DNA from: Sarcophilus harrisii
Taxonomy: Eukaryota > Chordata > Mammalia > Dasyuromorphia > Dasyuridae
Direction: 5' to 3'
Assembly (NCBI RefSeq): GCF_902635505.1
Contig: NC_045430.1
Coordinates: 109,548,425-109,612,424, forward strand
DNA: 64,000 bases
Under the pieces are notes generated by a model, which ran no database searches, was not told where the DNA came from, and saw only the letters and a program-made list of their open reading frames with translations. Shown one piece after another: positions 23,526 to 34,995 of the stretch; within the stretch, counting starts at the first letter, position 1, and each line of letters opens with the position of its first letter. The position numbers were made by a program, and so were the translations under genes.

Positions 23526-24130
23526 GTATCTATTTTTCTTTTCCTAAATAACAGTAAGAATGTATTGGATCTGCATATACTTCTGGGATCTTGAGGGTTT
23601 TGTTCAGCTTTTGAGACAAGGAAATATTATATGGTTTGAAATCTGGCTGGATCTAAAAGCAGAAGAGGAGACACCAAGATGAGCCACATGAAAGAGCCAC
23701 AAGACCACTTGCTCAAATATCTAGAGCACTGGGAGGAAGGAAGGGAGAAGAACAGGAATCTTATTTCCCGTTTTACTTTTAGATGGATATACCTGGAACT
23801 GGTTTTAAAGCATGTTCTTTTATTCTGTTAATCTACTCAAATGATCTAATCTTGTTTTTCATAAACACCTATGGTTAACTCTGTTCTTTATATTTTTTGT
23901 AATTCTGGAGGCTACACAAGGAAACATAACTTTTCCTGATCCAGGGCTATGATCCCAATTCCTTAGCTCAATTTTTTAGAGTTTTCTCTAACTGGGGATA
24001 TAACCACAAGCTATTCATATGCTTTGTAACTAAAGGCTAGAATTATTAAGAATTTGTGTTTTAAATCTGCCCCATCACACCAAAAAATTAACAATGACTC
24101 CTAGGGTTACATATTGTACATATTTAGTAC
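23526..24130. other. L2 tail, then unassigned sequence
   Basis: 23526-23575 closes the L2 interrupted upstream. The remaining 550 bases show nothing I recognise. Confidence 0.5.
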
Positions 24131-24134
24131 AGTT

Positions 24135-24250
24135 ATTAACTCCTCAAGGACTGGGACCATTTTTTGACCTCACTTATATTCTCATTGTGTTCATATTACC
24201 TAACAAAGAGTAAGTGTTTAATAAATGCTTGCATGCTCATCATTATATTC
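24135..24250 (+). mobile_element. L2 3'-end relic
   Basis: 'aactcctcaaggactgggac cattttttgacctcac...gagtaagtgtttaataaatg' is the conserved L2 terminus. Confidence 0.65.
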
Positions 24251-25564
24251 TGTTTTTTTATAGGCAGCACAGAAGAGGAACCAATGGAAGATGAATGTAG
24301 TTACTTGAGAATATCAAAATTAAAATTAGTCCAGGGAACTAAACTTTCTTGTGAGCTGGAAAGTATTCTGATTGGACTCAGCTATGAATGTGAGAAGATT
24401 TTATGGTGATTTTTTTTTTAAATAACTTGTATCTATATACTCTCTGAAAGAACAGAGGTCCAAGTGAATGTGGGCCAGTTTGTTCCTGGGCAAAAGCTTC
24501 TGGAGTAATTTGTAGTAGCAGAAGCCAGGTTGCTAAGATCTCAGGCAATGAGCCAGCCTCAGAACCACAGAGGAGGGAAAAGTTAGAACTGTTGGTCACA
24601 ATTGTCAGTTAGAAGAGTTTGAAGGAAGGCTCACTTCAGTAAAAGGGAAAAACCACTTAGGAAGTGTTGAGTTCCTCCATTTTTCTGAGGGAGAAAGTAG
24701 TAAAATGACCAAATGCCAGTTCAAAACTTTGTCTCTACAGCAACATCTGCTGGCTATAAAAATACATACAACATATCAAATGTAAGCTTTCTGTTGTTCT
24801 GTATGGTTTCTGTAGCGTTAGCTGTATTTACTTTTCTGTGCATCTCTTAGTAGAATAGCCAAACAAATATCAAATACTTCCTCTCTTTACAGGACAATAT
24901 TTCCTAAGATAATTAGCAACTTCCTACTGGATCTGTCCACACAACAATTTAATGTAGTTCCCAATGCAGTTCCCCAAACAGTGCTTTCTCTTGATTTGTG
25001 CATTCACAGCAGTGCAACAATTTTCTAACAACTGAGAAGTCATTTTTGCCACTCAGCTTTATATCACAATACACCAGAGTACAATGCCCACTGGATTTCA
25101 GCATTTGAACAGGTATTATAGAGGTTCAGTTACTGTCACTGTAGAACACATATATGACTCACTGGATAATCCTGATTGAATCCCCAAACTGCAAGCCCCA
25201 TTATTCTCTAATGACCTGAAGCATCTGAGTACATTCAAAAGATTCTCTCATTCTCATACCACAATCCCCACCAGGGAATGTGAGTCAATATATGCATAAT
25301 ATTTTCCAGCACAATGAAACTAATGACTCTTGGAAATATGGAGGAATTCCTCAACCCAGAGGTCCTAACAATCTGGAGAAATTCTTCCTACCTTAATCCA
25401 TTTAACTGGAGATCAATAAATCAAGAGACAAGACTAGAAGATTTATGAAAAATTTATGAAAAAGTTTAATGAGCATCATCAGCTTAATTGTACATAACAA
25501 TTCCAAGGAACAAAGGGAGATAGACATACATACATATATATAGGATATATCCTGTATATATGTA

Positions 25565-25599
<35 letters not shown>

Positions 25600-26791
25600 C
25601 CTATATATACATACAGGATTTTACACAGATTTAGGGTTACCAGTGGCAAAAGAAACCTATCAGATGAGGCTGCTCAGTCACTTGCCTTGTTTTGGAGGTT
25701 GAGTAATAGCAATAGGATATCAAGAGATTTGGAAGAGAATGTGTTAATCTTTGGGTCTCTAGAGTTGCTAAAGATCAGGTTTGTTCTATTGTGGATGTTT
25801 TCTCTATAGTTAATCCTATCAGAATCTCCAAGTGGAGCCTGTGATTTCCATTTAATTACATCACAATATCCTGGTAGGCTTCAGGTAGAACTTCTCTAAG
25901 ATATTTCCTCCAAGATAGAATCAGTAAGCTTATCCTGTTATTGAATAAATACAGACTTCTCTATTTAAACAACCCTGTAGCAGTTTCTTCTTCTAAGGTT
26001 ACTTTTTTTTCTGGGTAGAAAATGTTTCCACCTAATCATAGTATTTCTTCTACAGAAGCATCCAGGTTTTTATATTGCTGAATATATTTGCTTTTTCAAA
26101 AAAAGGAAGAAAATAAAACAAACCCTTAAATGAGCAATCATTTGTCACATTCACACACACACACATATACACATGTGCCTTTATTTATGTACAAATGCAT
26201 AATCATTTACAATCCCATTTTTTTACACTTCCAAAGGTGTGTCAACCCTTCATCTCTGTCATTCAAAGGATAAGAACAGTGTTTCTTATTCTCTTTGTCT
26301 CTCTTCCTTATCACTTTCTATTACCTTTCTCTACCCATCACCATTTCTATTTAACAATTATTTTTCTAACCTTTTATGGAAAACTTAATTATTTGAAGGA
26401 AAATCAACTTTGGCAAATGTTACACTTGAAAAGCCTGGAGAAATCATTTAAATGCTCTCAGCTGAATGGAGAGAATACTTTACTAGTTAAGTTTAAATTT
26501 GTTATTGTTTCCTTTTGTTTTTACTTCCATTTAGCCACTCCACTCAATCTGAAAGCCCTGGTGCCATAGACAGCATTATAACAAATGCTTCCTTCCTTAT
26601 AACAAAGGAAAACTTTCAAGCAAAACCAACCAAATATACTAACACAAACAAGCCAGGCATTTTCCATTCCATTCATAATCCCCACCTCTCTACTAAGAAA
26701 AAACATCCTTATAATTTCTATAGGACTAAGACTGTTCATTAGAATTCATCATATTCTACTTCTTTTTAATTTTTAAAAATATTATTGTGTC
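24251..26791. other. Unassigned sequence with microsatellites
   Basis: 25330-25990 has weak LTR-like character only. 25527-25616 is a palindromic TA/CATA microsatellite and 26152-26170 a CA run. No gene recognised. Confidence 0.45.
25527..25616. repeat. Palindromic TATA/CATA microsatellite
   Basis: CATACATA...TATAGGATATATCC...TATATGTATG and a long TA run can fold back on themselves. The flanks 'catacatacatatatatagg' and 'cctatatatacatacagg' are near inverted copies. Confidence 0.85.
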
Positions 26792-26795
26792 ATTA

Positions 26796-27521
26796 TGATG
26801 AGGTGTGGGAATAAGGGGAGAGATCCCTTCTGCTCAGAGACCAGGTCCAATGCAAAAGAATTCGCAAACCTGAAATCTGCATGGCAAAAGAGGAATTTTA
26901 TTGTTCACTATGAAAGAAGCTTTCTTAGCAGGCAAAACTCCTCATTAGGAGTTTGGCAATGAGAAGACAGACTTTTTAGTGGCAAGGTCCTGTCAGGAAG
27001 GCAACAAAGGTTAACACTGAGAAGAGAATATCCCCACAGTGGGCAAAAGTCTTGGCAGGCAGCTTTGCCAAGGCAGCTTCCTTGGCAAGCATAATTCTGT
27101 TTAGGACTTCTGCAGAGATTTGGGGTTCAGAGATGTCTTTTATTAGCTGTCTGAGGCTTGGGCTTCAATTCAAAATTGATCAAGGCCTAGATTTCCAGTT
27201 GAAAAGAGATTACTAGATGACAATACTACCTAAACTAATTCTATTTATTTAGTGCTATACCAATCAGACTCCCAAGAAACTATTTTAATGACCTAGAAAA
27301 AATAGCAACAAAATTCATCTGAAAGAAAAGAGATTACTTATCTTGGAGTTTCCAACCACTCAATAGGACTCCAACTAAATGAGACCACTTAACAGGAGGA
27401 GGGAGTTGTCTGGGAAAGGTATGCTTTTCCCAGGGTTTGAGAGTTTCCCCAAAGGGGACATAGTTTACAACTGCTCCCTCAAAAGGTTACATCATTTCTA
27501 AAAAGATGGCAGTTTACATCA
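26796..27521 (-). mobile_element. Solo LTR fossil, family C
   Basis: TGATG at the left, CATCA at the right, with a perfect 4-bp duplication ATTA (26792-26795 and 27522-27525). Class I-like by duplication length. The minus strand carries 'gaacaataaaattcc' as poly(A) signal. It is related to the + strand LTR at about 9130-9511. Without the nested L1 piece and its second duplication copy (124 bp) it is about 602 bp. Confidence 0.82.
27215..27324 (+). mobile_element. 110-bp L1 ORF2 fragment inserted in the LTR, no poly(A)
   Basis: A perfect 14-bp duplication GAAAAGAGATTACT (27201-27214 and 27325-27338) brackets sequence that translates as FSAIPIRLP-type ORF2 text ('taccaatcagactcccaaga aactattttaatgacctaga'). 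It is truncated at both ends and lacks any 3' UTR or poly(A). The inferred bottom-strand nick, CTTTTC/AA, resembles the L1 endonuclease site. Confidence 0.85.
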
Positions 27522-27525
27522 ATTA

Positions 27526-27740
27526 TGTCTGTTTTCCTCCCGGTTCTGTATTCTTCATTCTGTTATACTTCATGCAAATCTTCTTGTCATTCCTTACGTT
27601 CATGTTATGCTCCTAAGAAATGAGTATCCTTTTTGTTTCCAATTTTTTTTCTTACCACAAAGGATACTGCATTTTGTTACATATAAGACTTTTTTTCTAT
27701 CATTGATCTCCTTTAGTATATGCCCAGTAGAGGGATGTAA
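27526..27740 (-). mobile_element. Old antisense L1 relic
   Basis: 'tttgtttccaattttttttc...ttgatctcctttagtatatg cccagtagagggatg' reverses the ORF2 'CTACTGGG.ATATA.CCC' region. Heavily diverged. Confidence 0.45.
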
Positions 27741-28250
27741 GACGAATGAAAAATGCCAAAGACAAAGTTTTTAGGTAATTAACTACCAATTTATTAATTA
27801 GGCATGCAAATAATCAACAAAGTGGTGGTTACTGGTCTCTCTCTCAGTTACAAAGAGAAAGCATGGAGATCCCTGAATGCTTAAATACCTTTAGATAAGG
27901 AGATGTCACCACACTTGAAAATCAGCCCTGATTGATGATGGACACAATGAGGTTGGCTAAAAGTCTTCAGGTCTTCCTGCTGAGAATGTGACTTGATCCA
28001 GCTGCTTCCAGTAATCTAGACAGAGGAATCCATGTCTACCCAGACATTCTGGTTGGTTTTCTCCTTCATAAGTTGGGTCACCCTAAATTCTAATGGAGAG
28101 TTCTAAAGACAGGGGCTCATTTCATTGAAGCAAAAATTTACCAAGAATGGATGCAGCTCACATTTTAAAGAGAAGTAAGGTCTTCTAGTTGAGCAAGATA
28201 CTACCCAAGATCTAGGACCATGCAATTATTCATGTAGATGTTGGTTATTG
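27741..28250. other. Unassigned, LTR-like relic
   Basis: 'ccaatttattaattaggcat' near the left and a general resemblance to 11350-11830 suggest a reversed LTR relic. Boundaries not found. Confidence 0.3.
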
Positions 28251-28392
28251 CATTTCTTTGAAAAAATTCACATTCTTTAACCTATTGGGAATGACTTTTG
28301 TTCTAATATGTTAGAGTCAATTCTTTATATTGAATATCAATATTCTTGGTCAAGATACTCAATACAAAGGCTTTTTCTTCATTTGGTGCTTT

Positions 28393-30291
28393 TGAAGCGG
28401 GTTGTGGTCCCTTTAAGAAACTGTATTTCCCATTGATCTGTGATTCCTTTCAGATTCTCAGCCCCTCCTGGCTGAAGCATATCCTTCCCAGACAAGTTGT
28501 CATTCCAGGAGGCCAGAGCCTTTGATTCAATTACAAATCCTGGTCAATTGGAAAACATTTTCACAGTCAAAGGTTCTGATAAAGGCCTCATTTCCAAAAT
28601 ATATAGAGAATGACTTTAATTTATAAGAAATCAAGCCATTCTCCAATTAATAAATGGTCAAAGGATATGAACACACAATTTTCAGATGATGAAATTAAAA
28701 CTATTTCTAGCCATATGAAAAGATTCTCCAAGTCATTATTAATCAGAGAAATGCAAATTAAGACAACTCTGAGATACTACTACACACCTGTCAGATTGGC
28801 TAAGATGACAGGAAAAAATAATGATGGATGTTGGAGGGGATGCGGGAAAACTGGGACACTGATGCATTGTTGGTGGAGTTGGTGCACAATCCAACCATTC
28901 TGGAGAGCAATCTGGAATTATGCCCAAAAAGTTATCAAACTGTGCATACCCTTTGATCCAGCAGTGCTACTACTGGGCTTATACCCCAAAAAGATACTAA
29001 AGAAGGGAAAGGGACCTGTATATGCCAAAATGTTTGTGGTAGCCCTGTTTATAGTGGCTAGAAATTGGAAAATGAATGGATGCCCATCAATTGGAAAATG
29101 GTTGGGTAAATTGTGGTATATGAATGTTATGGAATATTATTGTTCTATAAGAAATGACCAGCAGGATGAATACAGAGAGGCTTGGAGAGACTTTACATGA
29201 ACTGATGCTAAGTGAAATGAGCAGAACCAGGAGATCATTATGTACTTCAACAACGATACTGTATGAGGATGTATTCTGATGGAAGTGGATTTCTTCGACA
29301 AAGAGATCTAACTCAGTTTCAGTTGATCAAGGATGGACAGAAGCAGCTACACCCAAAGAAGAAACACTGGGAAATGAATGTAAACTATTTACATTTTGGT
29401 TCTTCTTCCCGGGTTATTTTTACCTTCTGAATCCAATTCTTCCTGTGCAACAAGAGAACTGTTTGGTTCTGCACACATATATTGTATGTAGGATATACTG
29501 TGACATAGTTAACATGTATAGGACTGCTTGCCATCTGGGGGAGGGGGTGGAGGGAGGGAGGGGAAAAGTCGGAACAGAAGTGAGTGCAAGGGATAATGTT
29601 GTAAAAAATTACCCAGGCATGGGTTCTGTCAATAAAAAGTTATAATTATTTAAAAAAAAAAAAAAAAAAAAAGCCCTGGTCAAAAAGCATCCCTTTGAAT
29701 TCCAATAGGAGATTGGGGCTTGTCCCAGCCCCCACTGGGTCAGAGCCAACTTGGGTTCTCCCAGCCCCCACTGGTTCTTGATCTGCTTTGGCTGTTCCAG
29801 CCCCCACCAAGACACTCAATATAATAAGCTTCCATCAACTAAAGTCTTTGCAGATGAACCTTGGCAGCTCTTTTTCTGCCAGGACCTTCTGTCCACTGAG
29901 AACTGCATTCTCAATGCAAAACTCCATTTTCCATAGTCATAGATCTGCCCTTTGCAATAATATTCTTCTCCAGTGCTATCTTCTCTTTATCCTCACCTAT
30001 TTCCCTAACCAGACTTTATGCCTCTCTGTCAAGATATCTAACCTTACATCCAATCCCCATAATAAGCCTTTTTATCAATCTAGGTTTTTGGATCTGTAAA
30101 TTCCTTTACAGAGAACCTCTGTGCCGCCATAACTCCCTACCTTTGTACTGAGTCCCAAGGGGGTGCAAGGGAGCCAAACCTCTCCATTTGATTTTCCCTG
30201 AACCCTGAATATGCCACTAAACTTTATCATTAATTCCCTGACAACCAGAAACCCTAATCTCATTTTGGGTCCCTAAATCTAAACCTTATCA
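28393..30291 (+). mobile_element. Solo LTR fossil, family A (copy 3), carrying an L1 insertion
   Basis: TG at 28393 and CA at 30291, with a perfect 4-bp duplication CTTT (28389-28392 and 30292-30295). It is the reverse complement of the family at 4579-5097, for example 'gtggtccctttaagaa' at the start and 'ctaatctcattttgggtccc' near the end. An L1 of about 1.1 kb sits inside; without it the LTR is about 760 bp. Confidence 0.82.
28548..29674 (+). mobile_element. 5'-truncated L1 with poly(A), family 2
   Basis: Flanked by CCTGGTCAA (28539-28547 and 29675-29683), inside the LTR. A 196-codon open frame (28610-29200) carries REMQIKTTLRYYYTPVRLAK, IPFDPAVLLLGLYPKKI and EYYCSIRNDQQDEY, the L1 ORF2 C-terminus, so it is not a host gene. 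The 3' UTR differs from the L1 at 22212 and has a long G-rich run (29537-29564) before 'gtcaataaaaagttataatt' and the A tail. Confidence 0.92.
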
Positions 30292-30385
30292 CTTTCTCTT
30301 TGTATTTTCCCTACATTGATTTTGTTTTTGCAAAAAGCTTTTTAATATTATCAGAAATTATTTTTTTTATGCTCATCTTATCCCT

Positions 30386-30450
30386 TGATTATCACCAATT
30401 CTTAGTACAGTTCTTGGTACATGTTAAGTACTTGTTGACTTACTAGTGAA
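30386..30450 (+). mobile_element. L2 3'-end relic
   Basis: 'aattcttagtacagttcttg gtacatgttaagtacttgtt' is an L2-type terminus. Confidence 0.5.
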
Positions 30451-30554
30451 TAATATTTCCCCTAATTTTAGTTCTGAAAGATTCTTTCTTCCACTTCAAA
30501 TATAAACATATGTGTGTATGTGTATACACATAGTTTGTGCTTTGGTTTTGTCAA

Positions 30555-31085
30555 ACACTGTAGAAATTCTAAACTGTAATTTTTTCAAAACATAGTCATA
30601 GATAATTTTCAACATTCACCCTTGCAAAACGGGTGTATTCCCATTTTTTCCCTCCCTTCCTCCTACCCCTACCCTAGAAGGCAAGTAATCTAATAATTGT
30701 TAAATATGCACAATTCTTCTATACATTTTTCTACAATTTTCATGCTGCACAAGAAAACTCAGATCAAAAAGGAAAAAAGTGAAAAAGAAAACAAAATGCA
30801 AGCAATCAACAACAAAAAGAGTGAAAATACTATGTTGTGATCCACACCCAGTCCCCACAGTTCTCTCTCCCGGTACAGATGGCTTTCTTTATCACAAGAT
30901 CATTGGAAATGGCCTGAATCATCTCATCTTTGAAAAGAGTCATGTGAATCAGAATTGATCACTGTATAATCTTGCTGTGTAACATGTTCTGTTGGTTCTA
31001 CTCACTTCACTTAGCATCAGTTCATGGATACATGGGTACATGGGTCTTCTCGGGCCTCTCTGAAATCATCCTACTGATCTAAATT
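30555..31085 (-). mobile_element. Antisense L1 3' end
   Basis: Reversed 3' UTR and ORF2 end: 'aaaaagagtgaaaatactat gttgtgatcc', 'atcacaagatcattggaaat', 'ttcacttagcatcagttcat gga', 'gggcctctctgaaatcatcc'. It parallels 32620-32970, with an extra short tandem repeat 'tacatggg' near 31029-31044. Confidence 0.85.
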
Positions 31086-31784
31086 GTAATTTATTGGAGA
31101 AAAGTAGTGCAAAAAATCACCAATTTTTTCAGTCTTCTCTAACTCGCCCAGCCCAAATTATTTTCGTAAAATTGAGGCACATAATAGGGAGAAATTAAAA
31201 ACAGTTTCTTAATCATAGCTTCATTAGCCTTTTTCTGTTTCAGGAAGTATAGCCTGGAGATACTTGGTAGGGAAATAAGGTAAGAACTAGAGTGAATTTC
31301 TGACAGTTAAGTCAGATGAAAATTGAATTGGAAGCATCAGAAGAAAAAGAAGTTCAAAGAACAGATGTCATCTTAAAATGGGCACTTCCTATTTTGGGTG
31401 AACTAAAGGAAAGACCTTCATAGCCAATGGCTGAGAGAACTCCCTGAGAGTTTTAGCCTTCTCCTTGGCCCCCAGTAGATGGAGTACCAGGATATGTTGA
31501 AGACACCTGAATACCAATTAAAGCTGAGATGTGACACCCATTAAAAGCAGCAGAGACATGATGACATTAAATATAAAGGCTGAACAGATAGAAATGCAAT
31601 GATATCACCAAGAGACATTAGGAAGTTTTCCTGCATCAGAAGCATGAGTTTTCCTTCAATATGTGTGCTTTAACTACACATTTTCTTTGTATGTATGTTC
31701 CTCCATATGGGTGCACTGTTCGTGTGTATTTTCTACATGTGGTCTCCTATTTACTCTTTACATAGTATTATGTAGGATCATAGG
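31086..31784. other. No gene; unassigned
   Basis: No coding or repeat signal that I can name. Confidence 0.5.
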
Positions 31785-31990
31785 ATTACAAGATCATAGA
31801 TCTAGAGCTGAAAGTGTCTTAAGAGCCATCCAATCCAACCTCATTTTATAGATGAGGAAACTGAGGAAAAGGAAGATTAAATTATGTGCACAAAGGCACA
31901 TCGATAATGAATGTTATGATTTGAACTCCAGTCTATGATTCTAGAATTGATAGAATTTCTACTTCTGGGAGAGTGAGCTCAAGATTTGCA
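31785..31990 (-). repeat. MIR-like SINE relic
   Basis: 'agatcatagatctagagctg', 'tccaacctcattttatagat gaggaaactgagg', then 'gatttgaactccagtctatg' is the reversed MIR/CORE-SINE order. Confidence 0.75.
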
Positions 31991-32454
31991 AAGTAAAATG
32001 CTCTGGTATTACTTGACATTATTACTTTATTTCATCAAATATTCCACTAAGTCCTACTCTGCTATTTCTTCATAATTTGGAAGTGATCTTTGATTCTCCA
32101 AGGCTTTGCTAGTGTACATAATAGGTTTTACCATGCAGGGAAAGATTTGAATATTGTCACTAAATACCGTTCAAAATGAATCAACAAATATTCTGATATT
32201 TGGTGAATAGGTGATAATGGTAAACTATATGTCAGAAAATATGGATCAGGAAAAAAGGAATTAAAGGCCAAAGATTTGTACATTATGCAGAAATCTCATG
32301 TTTATGTATTATATTTTCCTTAAAGAAAGATTAATTTGGAACTGAAAATTATGAGAAAAAAATTCAAAATATTTTATTTTAACAGATAGGATATAACTTG
32401 CTTCTGATGTAGATACTAATGAAAAAAGATTAGATTACATTAGGATGATCACCT

Positions 32455-33456
32455 TTTTTTTAAGCTTTTTATTTTCAAAACATATGCATGGATAATTTTT
32501 CCACATTGATTCCTACAAAATCTTGTGTTCAAAATTTTCCCCTCCTTTTCCCACCCTCTTTCCTAGATAGCAAGTAATTCAATATATGTTAAACATGGTA
32601 AAAGATATGTAAAGTCCAATATACACATAAATATTTGTACAATAATCTTGCTGCACAAGAAAGATCAGATGAAAAAGGGAAAAAAATGGGAAAGAAAACA
32701 AAATTCAAGCAAACAACAACAAAAAGAGTGAAAATGCTATGTTGTGATCCAAATTTAGCTCCCACAAACCTCTCTCTGGGTGTAGATGACTCTTCATCAC
32801 AAGATCATTGGAACTGGCCTCAAGCATCTCATTGTTGGAAAGAGTCACATCTATTCGAAATGATCATTGTATAATATTGTTGTTACCGTGTACAATGATC
32901 TCCTGGTTCTGCTTATTTCACTCAGCATCAGTTCATGTAAGTCTCTTCAGGCCTCTCTAAAATCATCCTGGTGATTGTTTCTTACAGAACATTAATATTC
33001 CATAACATACATAGACCATAACTTATTCAGCCATTCTTCAACTGATGGGCATCCACTCAGTTTCTAGTTTCTTGGTACTACAAAAAGGGCTGCCACAGAC
33101 ATTTTTGCACATGTGGGGCCTTTTTTCCTCCTTTAAGATCTCTTTGGGATATAATCCTAGTAGAAACACTGCTGGATCAAATGGTAAGCACAGTTTGATA
33201 ACTTTTTGAGCACAGTTCCAAATTGCTCCAAATTGCTCCAAATCCAGAATGGCTGGATCCATTCACAATTCCACCAACAATGTATTAGTATCCCAGTTTT
33301 CCCACATCCCCTCCATATTCATCATTATTTTTTTGTCATTTCAGCCAATCTGAGAGATGTGTCAATTTGCATTTCTCTGATCAATAGTGATTTGGAGCAC
33401 CTTTTCATATGATTAGAAATGATTTTAATTTCTTCATCTGAAAATTGTTCATAAAA
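32455..33456 (-). mobile_element. Antisense 5'-truncated L1, about 1.0 kb
   Basis: Flanked by an 11-bp duplication GATGATCACCT (32444-32454 and 33457-33467) and starting with a T run (the reversed A tail). It contains the reversed 3' UTR and the ORF2 C-terminus; the minus frame 33038-33262 reads CLPFDPAVFLLGLYPKEI. A short 'ccaaattgct' duplication occurs at 33219-33238. Confidence 0.9.
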
Positions 33457-33499
33457 GATGATCACCTCTTAAAAGACAGAAGTGGTGTAGAATAAAATC

Positions 33500-34035
33500 A
33501 GTTTTAAAAAAGTTTGGCCAGGTATCCAATTAAACAGAGTAACATCAAGGCCACCTAAATATGAAAATGGAAGAACAATAAATAGAATAAAAATGGAAGA
33601 GATCTACAAGAATTTTTATTACAAACTTTTCTCACCATCAAGGATATTGGAGTCTTCACATTTGAACTCAACATCACATGCGCATATATGCTCAGATAAT
33701 GAAAGAGAAATGGCATCAAAGAGGTTAAAGACAGGAAAAGCAATTGGGAGAAGATCAAATATGCATGGGAAGAAACCAGTGCTTTGGGCAACACAATTGT
33801 GAATGTGTGGAAGGATAAATTTACAAGGATTCTAAAAGATGAAGATATCAAAGTTATGGGAAAAAATCTTGGATCTTACTAATAAAATAAATAAATAAAG
33901 CTAGTTAGGGGAATTTGTGTCAACAACTACAAACACATGCCTACTCTTCCATCTATGTAAAGATTTTTATGAAAATCAATTATATTTGCATCCAGGATTT
34001 GTCAAAGAGGATATTAGAGAATGCACTGTTTTCCA
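33500..34035 (+). mobile_element. RTE-type LINE remnant (reverse transcriptase part)
   Basis: A + strand frame (33593-33802) has RLKTGKAIG where RTE elements have 'LK.GKAPG'. Next comes text equivalent to 'F.R.LKDE.I', then (in another frame) 'NNYKHMPTL', where RTE has 'NYRPICLLS'. The order and spacing fit RTE/Bov-B RT, heavily decayed. It is interrupted by the U6/L1 insertion at 34049. Confidence 0.5.
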
Positions 34036-34048
34036 AAAGTGATATTAC

Positions 34049-34152
34049 AATGCTCACTTTAGCAGCATATATAGTAAAATAGGAACTATCAGGAAAAAAT
34101 TAGCATGGCCCCTACAACGACATGCAAATTCATTAAGCATTTCACATTTTAT
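34049..34152 (+). pseudogene. U6 snRNA pseudogene (5' part of a U6/L1 chimera)
   Basis: It matches U6 from start to end in order: TGCTCACTTTAGCAGCATAT, then 'actatcaggaaaaaattagc', 'atggcccctac', 'gacatgcaaattcattaagc' and 'atttcacatttta'. Many substitutions and a few missing bases exclude a working snRNA gene, and no U6-type upstream promoter (TATA/PSE) is apparent. Confidence 0.88.
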
Positions 34153-34995
34153 GGGACCTTCCTTATGATGATAAGAAGTTTCTATCTGAAATCAAAAATA
34201 AACATTTGTAATAGAGATAAGATAGAAGCCTTTCCAATTAGATAAGGTGAAGCAAAAATCTCCATTATTCCATTACTTTCAATATTGTACAAGAAACAGC
34301 TATAGCAATAAGAAAAAGAAACTGAAGGAACAAATAAAATAAGAATATCTTTTCCAAAAGTATCTAAACTTCCAGGGATCTACATGGTTTTGTCTTTGGT
34401 TACCAAGAGAGTACACTGATCAACAACCTATTATTTACTAGCCTAATTAATAAATTGATTAATTACCCAGAAACTATCTCTCAGGTTTTTCATTCATCTA
34501 TTAGGAAAACGGGAAAGTGTTACAGAAATATACCTATGCAAAACCAATGCAGCTAAAATTAAAAGAGAAACAAGTCACTGGGGAAAAAAATCTTTGCAGC
34601 AAGTTCTCATTCCTTAGATATATAGGGAACTAAGTCAGATTTACAAGAATAAGAACCATTCTGCAACCAAAAAAATGGTCAAAAATATGAACAGACAATT
34701 TTCAGAGGAAGAAATCTAAGCTATCAATAGCCATATGAAAAAATGAGAAAGAAATATAAAACAAAAGAACTCAGGTACCATCTCACACTCATCAGATTGG
34801 CTAAAATGACAAATGTTGGAAAAGCTGTGGAAAAAATAAGTACACTGAAATACTGATGGCATATTGTGAACTAGTTCTAACTTTGGAAAGTAATTTGGAA
34901 CTATGTCCAAAAAACTATTAAACTGGGTATACATTTTGACCCAACACCACCACTAAAAGATCTATAATACTATTATGTAAAATATAAAAATAGTG
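34153..34995 (+). mobile_element. L1 ORF2 remnant joined to U6
   Basis: Directly after U6 comes ORF2 RT-domain text: 'gatagaagcctttccaatta' through 'attactttcaatattgtaca agaaacagctatagcaata' corresponds to 'AFP...SPLLFNIVLE.LA.AI'. After a gap it continues with the C-terminal region (34530-34970: 'tcagattggctaaaatgaca', 'gtgaactagttctaac'). The whole U6+L1 unit is flanked by AAAGTGATATTAC (34036-34048) and AAAGTGATTTAC (34996-35007). Confidence 0.65.

Larger units (their letters stand above)
28250..30385 (-). mobile_element. Old antisense L1, split by LTR family A copy 3
   Basis: 28290-28388 ('agagtcaattctttatattg...aatacaaaggctttttcttc') and 30296-30385 ('attgattttgtttttgcaaa aagctttttaata') are consecutive parts of a reversed L1 ORF2 3' region. 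They are separated exactly by the LTR and its 4-bp duplication. Confidence 0.6.

Noticed and set aside
28610-29200. A 196-codon open frame as a possible host gene
   Set aside because: It is the L1 ORF2 C-terminus of a truncated insertion with poly(A) and a target duplication.
34049-34152. A functional U6 snRNA gene
   Set aside because: Many substitutions and gaps, no upstream TATA/PSE arrangement, and it is part of a retrocopy joined to L1.
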